Source: Brachypterus glaber (taxonomy: Eukaryota > Arthropoda > Insecta > Coleoptera > Kateretidae). From it: DNA of 64,000 nucleotides. The position numbers were made by a program, and so were the translations under genes. This document shows positions 19,862 to 29,289 of the stretch, one piece after another. The stretch is from contig OY294052.1 in the NCBI GenBank assembly GCA_958510825.1, forward strand, positions 6,407,816 to 6,471,815, in the 5' to 3' direction. Each line of letters opens with the position of its first letter. The first letter of the stretch is position 1. The notes under the pieces were generated by a model that searched no databases, was not told the origin of the DNA, and worked only from the letters and a program-made list of their open reading frames with translations.

Positions 19862-20115
19862 GGGGTTTATTTATTGAAAAAAAGTGTACAAGGATTGTGA
19901 AAATCAAAGGATTGTGGAAGATTGTCAAAAAGATTGTAAAAGATTGTACAACATTTTAATGAAGATTGTTTAAGATTTTGGGAAGATTTCAGATGATTGT
20001 GGATTGTAGATGATTTTGGACGATTGTAGATGATTTTGGAAGAAGGAATTGTCAAAGATTGTAGAAGATTGTTGGACAGTTGTACATCGATTGTCCAATA
20101 AATAAACCCCTCGTT
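19862..20115. mobile_element. Small foldback carrying a degenerate GATTGT array
   Basis: AAGGGGTTTATTTATTG and CAATAAATAAACCCCT are the ends. Between them about 20 spaced GATTGT/GATTTTGG words (roughly every 10-15 bp) form a G/A/T-rich degenerate array. AGTCC lies on both sides, giving a possible 5-bp duplication in the host repeat. The 151-codon minus-strand frame over it is low complexity and not a gene. Confidence 0.6.
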
Positions 20116-20360
20116 CAGTCCAGTCAAATAACGAGAAATTCCTATGTTAAATTGCAATAAATGTACACAGGCTTTCAAGGGTAGTAGTGTATAGTAACAT
20201 AACACTCCTGTTGGTTTTTCACCGGGTGATTTGCGTAAGGGGTGTCCATTATCTTGAATTTTAGGAGTGAGTGCGGTTATCTCGCTAAATATGTATCTTA
20301 CGATAAAAATGCATATAACCAATTTCCAACAATTTTTGTTTGAATCATTTGTTTAATATA

Positions 20361-21072
20361 CAGTGCGGTCCAAAAGTCACCCCCCCCCCCTTTTAACTTT
20401 TGAACGAGTTGAGATATCGACTTCAAATTTAGAACTCTTAAATAAGACAACTTAAACTATCTTTTAATATATATTTGATATTTTCAGCTCTTAAAATCTG
20501 GGCAGGGGGGCATGGGGGGACATTTTTTTAAATATAAAGGGGGGTCGTGTGATACATCATTTTAAAGCTTATAAAATTCTCTATTTAAACTAACAATTTT
20601 AAATGTTTTAAAAATGTTTTTCAAGGTTTTGATTTTTCAATTTTTTGTGCTAAAACATTCGATTTTTTAAGACTTTTTTTATAAATTTTTATTTATGTCA
20701 ACTAAAATTAGTTTAAAAGTATAATTAACATTTTTTTGTGATGAAATAAGGCATTTTTAAAAAATTATTTGTTTTTTTAGAGGAATTTTGACATTAATGC
20801 CCATTTTCAACCCCATTTTAAACCCATTTTTTTTTATTTAAAAATGTGGAGTTAAATGGAGAATTTTATAAGATTTAAAATTATGTATTACACGACCCAT
20901 CCATTTAAAAAAATGTGCCGCCATGCCCCCCTGCCCACATTTTAAGAGCTGAAAGTATTAAATATATGCTAAAAGATAGTTTGGAAGTTGTCTTATTTAA
21001 AAGTTCCAAATTTGAGTCGATATCTCAACTGGTTCAAAAGTTAAGAGGGGGGGTGACTTTTGGACCGCTCTG
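20361..21072. mobile_element. Tc1/mariner-like MITE, CAGTGCGGTCC family
   Basis: TA-CAGTGCGGTCCAAAAGTCAC ... GTGACTTTTGGACCGCTCTG-TA, 712 bp. The interior is a long foldback (GGGGTCGTGTGATACATCAT against an ATTACACGACCC-type arm). A poly-C run follows the left terminus. The uninterrupted sequence at about 40229 (AAATATATTATTAAC) shows the empty site with a single TA. No transposase. Confidence 0.85.
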
Positions 21073-21175
21073 TATTAATAACAATAGAGTTATACATATT
21101 CAAAGATGACCATGTTGGGGGTGAAATTAGTTTTTCGAATTTTTAACCAAATTATTTATGGAATTTATAGAATGG

Positions 21176-21216
21176 ACACAATATTCACCAAGCATTCTGT
21201 TTGGTGAATATTGTGT
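21176..21216. repeat. Short perfect hairpin
   Basis: ACACAATATTCACCAA and TTGGTGAATATTGTGT, 16-bp arms around GCATTCTGT-like loop. Origin unknown. Confidence 0.75.
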
Positions 21217-21349
21217 TTATTCTTTGCCAAAATGTTATGATAAAATGTAATTAATTATCACAAATAAATAAATAAAATTTGTTTAGGGGTGAAATAAGAC
21301 CATTGCTTTAAACTCGAAGAAAAACACATTAGTATTAGAATGTGTATAC

Positions 21350-21677
21350 CAACGAACTAATAACTCTTCTCTCTAGACTAGGCATTTTATTCATTAAAAC
21401 TGACAAAAACGTCGGCAACATAAACATTCGTCTGGCTTACTCGCACATCTTTGTTCTAACAGAGACAACAATACCAGTTACTGGTAATTAAACATAAACA
21501 TTCGTCTGGCTTACTCGCACATCTTTGTTCTAACAGAGACAACAATACCAGTTACTGGTAATTGTTATTGTTCAGGCCTGAATATACCTACTATTTGTTT
21601 ACAAACAAACCGAGATGTTGGCGATACTTTATTTTAACGGTATGCGTATTCTAGAAAGAAGACTTATTAGTTCGTTG
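21350..21677. mobile_element. hAT-type MITE, CAACGAACTAATAA family, copy 1
   Basis: Termini CAACGAACTAATAACTCTTC and GAAGACTTATTAGTTCGTTG; 8-bp flanks GTGTATAC and GTTTATAC (one mismatch). A 72-bp internal segment starting ACATAAACATTCGTCTGG is tandemly duplicated (about 21419-21562), making it 328 bp against 254 bp for copy 2. Non-coding. Confidence 0.85.
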
Positions 21678-21685
21678 GTTTATAC

Positions 21686-22330
21686 TCATATTAAGTAGCA
21701 AAGCTTCTTGATTTGAGGTTAAATAAAATAAAAATTAAGATAATTCTTGAAATAATCTATAAAGAACAAGTCTGGATACCAGTATCTAACAACTTTAAAA
21801 TCATTATCTATTATTATAATAATTTAAAGGTTACTGACTTCATCCCATGCAATGTTTTATATACATTATATCGTATACCGAGTGTTTCGTCTGTACTTAC
21901 ATACGTAACATTTTTTGATAACGTACGTAACAACTATAATTTTCTAAAAATCATATTTATTTATTTTTTATCCCATATACTTATTAGAAAGTAAATCTTT
22001 CACAAATTAAGCAAACATAATTGCATAAGTGTACTTCCAAATTTTGTAACATACGAAACGCGCCCATAAGCTGCATTATTTTTATTGCCTAATTGATTAT
22101 TTAATTTATAAGTAAACTAAAAGATATAAATAAGTGCCTGTAAGGATCATAAAGGCGTACGAATGTAACGTACATAACGACGGAATGACCCAATTACAAT
22201 TATGGCGAAGGCGCTACTATGTAAAAGAAAATACTTAACACCTCTCCGTTACAGAAACCGTAAATATTTTAGTACCATGGTACATGCTAGAGCATCTCAA
22301 AAAAGTTCAATTTAACCAATATTTTAAAAC
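21686..22330. other. Non-coding gap
   Basis: AT-rich; the 93-codon frame at 21713-21994 is Ile/Tyr/Asn-rich, typical of translated AT-rich DNA, and not supported. Confidence 0.4.
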
Positions 22331-23516
22331 TAATAGTTTTGGGGTAAAGTTCAACAAAAAAAAAACCTGTATACTTAATATGTACTATTCTATCTCTAGA
22401 TATTTAAAAAAACGCGCGTTGTTAGCAACAACTATGACATTATAAAGTTTAACAAAAAATAACCTTTTAGAATTTTGTAGAATACTATTCTATCTCTATT
22501 TTTTGTATTTTATCTCTAGACATTTAAAAAAACGCGCGTTGTTAGCAAAAACTATGACGTTATAAAGTTTAACAAAAAATAACATTTTAGAATTTTGTAG
22601 AATACTATTCTATCTCTATTTTTTGTATTTTATCTCTAGACATTTAAAAAAACGCGCGTTGTTAGCAAAAACTATGACGTTATAAAGTTTAACAAAAAAT
22701 AACCTTTTAGAATTTTGTAGAATACTATTCTATCTCTATTTTTTGTATGTTATCTCTAGACATTTAAAAAAACGCGCGTTGTTAGCAAAAACTATGACGT
22801 TATAAAGTTTAACAAAAAATAACATTTTAGAATTTTGTAGGATACTATTCTATCTCTATTTTTTGTATTTTATCTTTAGACATTTAAAAAAACGCGCGTT
22901 GTTAGCAAAAACTATGACATTATAAAGTTTAACAAAAAATAACATTTTAGAATTTTGTAGAATACTATTCTATCTCTATTTTTTGTATTTTATCTCTAGA
23001 CATTTAAAAAAAACGCGCGTTGTTAGCAAAAACTATGACGTTATAAAGTTTAACAAAAAATAACATTTTAGAATTTTGTAGAATACTATTCTATCTCTAT
23101 TTTTTGTATTTTATCTCTAGACATTTAAAAAAACGCGTGTTGTTAGCAAAAACTATGACGTTATAAAGTTTAACAAAAAATAACCTTTTAGAATTTTGTA
23201 GAATACTATTCTATCTCTATTTTTTGTATTTTATCTCTAGACATTTAAAAAAACGCGCGTTGTTAGCAAAAACTATGACGTTATAAAGTTTAACAAAAAA
23301 TAACCTTTTAGAATTTTGTAGAATACTATTCTATCTCTATTTATTGTATTTTATCTCTAGACATTTAAAAAAACGCGCGTTGTTAGCAAAAACTATGACG
23401 TTATAAAGTTTAACAAAAAATAACCTTTTAGAATTTTGTAGAATACTATTCAATCTCTATTTTTTGTATTTTATCTCTAGACATTTAAAAAAATGCGCGT
23501 TGTTAACAAAAACTAT
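22331..23516. repeat. Satellite array, 120-bp unit, about ten copies
   Basis: TATCTCTAGACATTTAAAA recurs at 22390 and then every 120 bp (one interval 121) to 23471. The unit also holds ACGCGCGTTGTTAGCAAAAA, CTATGACGTTATAAAG and GAATACTATTCTATC. Units differ at few positions (CCTT/CATT; one TAACA). A degenerate partial unit precedes. There is no coding or tRNA/ribozyme motif in either strand. Confidence 0.95.
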
Positions 23517-23999
23517 GTTTTTTCTTATCTAACACCTACTTTTCTTTTATTAAATGTTTCCAATAAAAAACAAAAAACAATTATACTGTAAACAGATATT
23601 AACTAACAAATGGAATTTTTTTTTACATAAATAACATTGTTTATGTTAATGGTTACATAATTACATATTATTAGGTTAGGTTACTCATCTACATAATTAT
23701 ATAATCAAGATTTGACGAAGTACCATGACATTTAACGTTTTACCATCTTCGTCGAGTTATTGCTCCCATCCATACAGAACATGCCGGTTACTTGGTGTTT
23801 CCCATGGTAATAAGCCCATTGTCAATATGAAGGCTAATAAATTGACAATATATATCGAGACGTTTAAACCGAATACTGTGTTTGAAATAGGGTAAACTGG
23901 GGTAAATGGAATTTTGGGGCAAGTACAGTCTACTTCAAGTAACGAGACTAAGTTACCTGGATGACTGTTTTGATGTGTGTCTCTCTATGTCTTATTACA
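23517..23999. other. Non-coding gap
   Basis: No element recognised; AT-rich with ordinary complexity. Confidence 0.4.
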
Positions 24000-24685
24000 T
24001 CAGCACTTAGTGCTACTAAGGGTGCCGATGTATTGAAATCTTCGCCGAAAAGACAAAATCTTTGACCACGTTTTTTTCATATTTCTCGACGTTTTAGACC
24101 ATTCTGAGTCGAAATCAGTAAAAAACAATTTTGCGTCCTGTCTGTCTGTCTGTCTGGGTGTAAACTCTCTAACTCCATTTCTACATGAGATATCGATTTG
24201 CGGTTTTTTGCATATTGTTTCTTATCGTATTCCGAAGAGCTGATTAGATTTTGGGGGTTAAGGTTTGGGGGTAAGGGGGTAAAAATAGGGTAAAACTCCT
24301 ATTTTTAGCGTTTTTTGTTTATAATTAAGTCAATTATTATTGTATTTGGTTAACTTAGCACTTATATAAAAGATAATTTAAAATTGGTCAAAAAATGTTA
24401 TAAACAACGTTTTCCTAAAACGCATTGTTTTCGAGATATTGGCGTTAAAGCAGTAAAAGGTTTTTTTAGCATATCTCACATATTTATAAAAAATTATATT
24501 TTAAATAAAAGCTCTTTTTAAGCCCTTTAAAAATTGTTATATACAGTTTTTTGCTAGAATATAATGTTTTAAAGATACAGAATTTAAAATCAAACAAAAC
24601 ACCTAGTTGGAAATTTGCAAACTAGATGGCTCTAGTGTACAATAGTGCCGATTTTTTGACAGGGTGCTTGCAACGTTTCATCTAG
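24000..24685 (+). mobile_element. Helitron/Helentron-like non-autonomous element, copy 1
   Basis: Begins TC after A and ends CTAG before T (A-TCAGCACTTAG ... CATCTAG-T), with no TSD, as in Helitron-type insertion. The 5' end folds on itself (GGCACT..AGTGCC) and AGTGCCGA recurs near the 3' end; AACTAGATG pairs with terminal CATCTAGTT. Copies at 33677 and, inverted, at 51713 share the same boundaries. Confidence 0.6.
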
Positions 24686-24793
24686 TTCCTGCTTAAGATT
24701 ACTAGTCATCTTGTTCCTGCGCAAATATAATTCATTATACTGTCGTTTAAATACTGAAATATTTTGTATATTTGGAACTCCTTAAAACTTTAG

Positions 24794-25012
24794 TTGAATA
24801 CAAGTTATTACAATAACAATAACAGAAGAACCTTATATTTTACTGTAACAACTTTTATTAGTCCCGTCGTTGACGGTAAAAATACGGTATTACCTCCGAA
24901 TGCTTTCGGAACATCGAACAAAAGTGTCCTAGTGCCACGAGAACTTATTAAGCTTCCAATTAATTCAATTTTGACTTTTGTCAAAAGCATAAGTAACTTG
25001 TTGGAACAATAA
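24794..25012 (+). other. Unrecognised 72-codon open frame
   Basis: It opens after TAG without an ATG and reads through LPPNAFGTSNKSVLVPRELI to a TAA. The composition is less AT-skewed than other chance frames here, so it may be a coding relic of the surrounding inverted-repeat element or an exon fragment. A minus-strand frame overlaps it. I do not recognise the product and do not claim a gene. Confidence 0.2.
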
Positions 25013-25126
25013 CGGCTTTCTTGCATCAAATGATGGCTAACGCGAAAACACAATGGACCAGCTGGCCTGAGTGTATAGCAGTTATTTTGGAATTTCTGCT
25101 CCGTTACTGATGAGGATGATGATGAT

Positions 25127-25576
25127 GACCTAGTGCCGGTGCGTGATTTTACCCTGGGGGTGAAAATTTTTTCGTTTTCCCGTTATTTAACCTTGAATGC
25201 TTCGACTTCAGTTTTCAGCGGACAAGAAGTGACTTTCAACCAGCCAAAACTCGATTCTACAGAAATAAAAAAAAACAATCTTCTTGTTTTTTTATGAGCT
25301 TTATTTTTGTTTCTCAAAATTTGTTTGTTAAACTTAAGGTTTTCGAGTTATTCGTGAAAAATCGTTCAAAAACATGCACTTTTTCGATAAAAACCGAACA
25401 TTTTCAATCAGGTATAACTCAAAAAGTATTGACTTATCGATATAACTTTATAGGAAACTTTTTGCTTGAAATTCATTCCTCTGTTGATTCCTGTGTTGTT
25501 TTGGGTATAATAATTTTCATCCTCGGGAAGGGGTGACATTCACCCCCAGGGTAAAAGCACGCATCGGCACTAGGTC
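25127..25576. mobile_element. Foldback MITE, GACCTAGTGCC termini
   Basis: GACCTAGTGCCGGTGCGTG and CACGCATCGGCACTAGGTC are inverted ends of a 450-bp block, followed inward by TTTTACCCTGGGGGTGA / TCACCCCCAGGGTAAAA. A GAT trinucleotide run abuts the left end. There is no coding sequence. The TSD is unclear. Confidence 0.75.
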
Positions 25577-25679
25577 GCTTTTGTTCCTTAAGCCATCCTC
25601 TAAGTACTGTTCAAATTTCACGTTAATCGGTCTTATCCGAAAGAATTCGGAGCAGAAAACCGTCATTCACTGGACTATA

Positions 25680-26856
25680 CAGGGTGTATTTGAAATAGCG
25701 TAGGAAATTTTAACAGGTGATTCTACATGATAAAATATGACAAAAAGTTCCTATAAACATATGTCTAAAAATGCGTCATAAGGGAGCTACGCCCATTTGA
25801 AATTGACTAAAAAAATCGGTTTTTATTTAATAACTCAGGAACCCTTTGAGATATGTTAACGAGATTTTGCACGTGAATTAATCATAATAAGGCCCATCTT
25901 TGTATGTAATTTTCAAGTACTTATTTAAACCAGGGGTGTGCGAAATGGGGGGGCCTTATCAGTTTTTTGTGCCAAACTTTTTTCTGTGTAACTTTTTTGC
26001 AATTTTATTTGTGAAATATGATTCCTCAGGTCAAAATACATAAAAAAGGTACTCTTGTTGTAATACTGTAGGATTAACCGTTTTCGAGAGAAGTTCATTT
26101 GAAGGTGAAATTCCACGGTTCGAGGACGAAAAATTAAATACTAAAATGTCGAAAACCAAAATTTTAATGATGCAATGTTATTCTACATCAAAAACTAAGA
26201 AAAAAAGTTTCCATACATGTAGGTCGAAAAAACGCTTTTAAAGCTACCATAGCCCTTTAAAAATGGTGCATATTTAGGAGATCATAGCTCCATTAGGATT
26301 GATTTTTGGAAGTACCTGTGTATGAGGTTTTTTTCTTAGTTTTTAATGTACATTCGCCCTGCATCATTAAAATTTGGGTTTTCAACATTTTAGTATTTAA
26401 TTTTTCGTCCTCGAACCGTGGAATTTCACCTTCAAATGAATTTTTCTCGAAAACGGTGAATCCTACAGTATTACAACAAGAGTACCTTTTTTATGTATTT
26501 TGACCTGAGGAATCATATTTCAGAAATAAAATTGGAAAAAAGTTTTACAGAAAAAAGTTTGGGACAAAAAACTGATAAGCCCCCCCCCCGTTTCGCACAC
26601 CCCTGCTTGAAATAAGTACATGAAAATAACACATAAAAACGGGCCTTGGTAGGATTAGTTGACGTGCAAAACCTCGTTGATATATCTCCAAGGGTTCCTG
26701 AGTTATTAAATAAAAACCGATTTTTTTAGCCACTTTCAAAGCGGCGTAGCTCCCTTATGACGCATTTTTAGACATATGTTTATAGGAACTTTTTGTCATA
26801 TTTTATGATGTAGAATCATCTGTTAAAATTTCCGACGCTATTTCAAATACACCGTG
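25680..26856. mobile_element. Mariner-like long-TIR foldback, CAGGGTGTATTTG
   Basis: TA-CAGGGTGTATTTGAAATAG ... CTATTTCAAATACACCGTG-TA, 1177 bp. The arms run several hundred bases and include AGGGAGCTACGCCC-type segments and GTTTCGCACACCCC / GGGGTGTGCGAAA. It shares interior modules (AAACTTTTTTCTGTGTAACT, TACTGTAGGATTAACCGTTT) with 38473 and 44265. No transposase. Confidence 0.8.
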
Positions 26857-26991
26857 TATTCAAAAACTAAGGTTCCGAGGAGTTCCAAATATAAAAAATG
26901 GTTCAGTATTTAATACAGTAACGAAATTTCACTGTATACATGCAAATCTGTAAATAAAACGAGCCCATATTACATAACTTGTAGATAAAAT

Positions 26992-27399
26992 GGCGATTTC
27001 TCCCGTTAGATTAGACAGGGACAAAAGTTCTACCCAAAAAGGATAGAAGACATACATACACTCCCACTTCCATCCAACCAAACAAATTCTGTATTTGTTC
27101 TTTGTTGAACAAATACAATATTTACTTGGCCGGGCGAAAAGTGTAACAATTTAATTCTTATCAAAGAAATTACTGGCGCCATCTAAATTTTAGTAGAATT
27201 ATCTTATTCTACAGATTCACATTAGCTATGTTCGTTCGTACCGCTCAATGCTACACTTTCCGGCCAACCAAATAAATACTGTATTTGTTGTATGAAAAAC
27301 AAATACAGTATTTATTTGGTTGGCTGGAAAGTGTAGCACAAATGAGATAGAGATAGGGTAGACGTCTTTTGTTTCATAATTCTAGTTGTAGAGATCTCC
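26992..27399 (-). mobile_element. Multi-hairpin MITE, copy 4
   Basis: 408 bp, GGCGATTTCTCCCGTTAG to TTGTAGAGATCTCC, AT on both sides, both internal hairpins complete. It lies 83 bp from copy 5 in opposite orientation. Confidence 0.85.
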
Positions 27400-27482
27400 A
27401 TTGGATACGTGTCCTTTTGATAGTCTATGAGAATGGTAAGAAGGTTCGCCAAGAAATGATGAGTTTGCAAATTATTTGCAAT

Positions 27483-27890
27483 GGAGATCTCTACAACTAG
27501 AATTATGAAACAAAAGACGTCTACCCTATCTCTATCTCATTTGTGCTACACTTTCCAGCCAACTAAATAAATACTGTATTTGTTTTTCATACAACAAATA
27601 CAGTATTTATTTGGTTGGCCGGAAAGTGTAGCAGTGAGCGGCACGAACGAACATAGCTAATCTGAATCTGTAAAATAAGATAATTCTACTGAAATTTAGA
27701 TGGCGCCAGTAATTTCTTTAATAAAAGTAATATATTTACACTTTTCGTCCGGCCAAGTAAATATTGTATTTGTTCAACAAAGAACAAATACAGAATTTGT
27801 TTGGTTGGGTGGAAGTGGGAGTGTATGTATGTCTTCTATCCTTTTTGGGTAGAACTTTTGTCCCTGTCTAATCTAACAGGAGAAATCTCC
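27483..27890 (+). mobile_element. Multi-hairpin MITE, copy 5
   Basis: 408 bp, GGAGATCTCTACAACTAG to CAGGAGAAATCTCC, AT on both sides, hairpins complete. With copy 4 it forms a divergent pair able to fold into a very large hairpin. Confidence 0.85.
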
Positions 27891-27991
27891 ATTAAATTGA
27901 TTGTTATAAATTAAAAATTTATATATTAAAATTAGCAAATAAATTAATTCTTCTTTTGTTTACAATCTTCAACCTAAAAACAAGCCATATA

Positions 27992-28872
27992 CAGTAGGGT
28001 GGGCTATTTTTTTTTACTTTGTACTCTGAAAAATCGGTTGTTAGACACCTACAAATTTGAGTTCCTATGAAAAGAGATATGTTTAAACTATTTGTCTCGT
28101 TTTTTTTTAGTCCTACTTTTGTTTGGTTACATTGAAAAAAACTCAAAGTAAATGATTTATTAAATTTTGAAAAAAATAACGTTTTCGTTATGAATTAAAT
28201 ATGAAAAGTATTGATTTTGAAGAAAAAAAATTTTTATGAAAATATTATTAAAATAAAAGTTTCAAATAAATTTTCGAAAGGGAAACTTCTATAAGAGTTA
28301 CTCTTACGATAGAAACTCAAATTTGTATAAATTTTCGTGAAACTCATAAATTAAATTGAAATTTTTCGAATTATTCATCAAAAACTATTAAAATTAGTAT
28401 GCATTGAAGTTTGACGATGAATATCTTTTAAACGCTTAATTTAATCTACAAATCATAAGAGACCATTTTTGTAGAGCAGTTAATTTCCTACAAAACTATG
28501 AATTGCGCAATTCATAACAATTTTTTCTAAGCGAGTTATAAAATTCATAAGCAAAACTGAAATGTCTCGTAATATAATCAAACTTTAACCTTTGATATCA
28601 TTTAAACGGTGGGGTTACGAAAAAATTGTAAGAGACCTTTTTTGTAGAGCGTTCGATTTCCTACAAGAATATGGGGAGAAATACTTTTTATCGAACAGAG
28701 ATATGAATTTTTGTTTCTAATACTGAGGAAAAAATGGAAAATTGTAAAGCGGGGGACCTTCTTATCAAAATTAAGAGCTCATATTTGGTGAGAATTTTCT
28801 AGAGGTGTCTAGCAACCGATTTTTCAGAGTAAAAAGTAAAAAAAAAATAGTCGGTTTTTTTGACCCACAGCG
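27992..28872. mobile_element. Mariner-like foldback, CAGTAGGGTGGG family
   Basis: TA-CAGTAGGGTGGGCTATTTTT ... CCCACAGCG-TA, with extended inverted arms holding CTCTGAAAAATCGGTTG and CTAGACACC/AGGTGTCTAG. 881 bp, AT-rich, non-coding. Confidence 0.7.
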
Positions 28873-28902
28873 TAAAGATAGTATAACTGAATTGATTTTA
28901 AT

Positions 28903-29285
28903 TTAGTTCTTCAATCCATTAAATCGTATCTGGAGAGGTAGAAAAATTCCAGCTTGTCACCTGGTAAGCTCACATTCTTTAACAATTTGGCTTATAGTTT
29001 TATTTGCGGCTCCGCATCTGCAACGTAGATCATGAAGCTTGTCCCATTTGTGGAGGGAGTCCTTACAAACGCCATGTTGTGTACGGATTCTATTTGCAGT
29101 TTTCCATATGCGTCGGGACGCATCAAAGCCAGCTGGTTTGTGGCGGGTATTTATGTGGGGCTGAACTTCTGCGGGCACTTGGGCTGGCCAAAGCTGCTCC
29201 CATTTTTGATTAAAATCGACATTTTCTAGTAAAAGCTCTCTAGCACTGTGTAGATGTTCTTCAAATAAAAATCCTAGACGAAATT
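28903..29285 (-). pseudogene. C-terminal fragment of a non-LTR retrotransposon protein
   Basis: Read on the minus strand from about 29285: FLFEEHLHSARELLLENV, then WPAQVPAEVQPHINTRHKPA, RRIWKTANRIRTQHGVCKDS, LHKWDKLHDLRCRCGAANKT and ISQIVKECELTR. The N-R-x-R-T-x-H-G...LHKW...C-x-C-G...C order is the conserved tail after the reverse transcriptase in several arthropod non-LTR families, where C-x-C-G-x8-H-x4-C is a probable zinc-binding motif. Here the expected His is Gln and a TGA stop follows ELTR in place of a likely Trp codon, after which the frame continues 17 codons to TAA. It is inactive, and truncated on its 5' side by a stop near 29290. Confidence 0.7.
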
Positions 29286-29289
29286 TTAG

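Larger units (their letters stand above)
19850..21170 (+). mobile_element. TTAGTCCAGTC foldback element, copy 1, with two insertions
   Basis: The pieces 19850-19861, 20112-20360 and 21073-21170 together match the left part of the intact copy at 40061-40741 (GTGATTTGCGTAAGGGGTGT, ATCTTGAATTTTAGGAGTGA, GCGGTTATCTCGCTAAATAT). The element is split by a small foldback (19862-20111) and by a mariner-like element (20361-21072). Confidence 0.7.
24740..26935. mobile_element. Diverged large inverted-repeat element, 2.2 kb, with nested insertions
   Basis: The left end (AAATACTGAAATATTTTG, TATATTTGGAACTCCTTAA) is mirrored at 26880-26935 (complement TATATTTGGAACTCCTCGG, TTAAATACTGAACC). Between them lie a 219-bp frame (24794-25012), a foldback (25127-25576) and a mariner-like element (25680-26856). 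No catalytic domain recognised; it may be a decayed DNA transposon. Confidence 0.45.

Noticed and set aside
19867..20322. 151-codon minus-strand frame
   Set aside because: Low-complexity translation of the GATTGT array running into a dispersed repeat; no domain.
22331..23516. Regularly spaced repeats resembling a CRISPR array
   Set aside because: The full 120-bp unit is repeated with no variable spacers; the context is eukaryotic repeat DNA.
25105..25130. CTGATGAGGATGATG resembling a hammerhead core
   Set aside because: It is a GAT microsatellite next to a foldback; no downstream GAAA with pairing.
29004..29229. Plus-strand frames opposite the LINE C-terminal relic
   Set aside because: The minus strand carries the recognisable conserved motifs; these are shadows.
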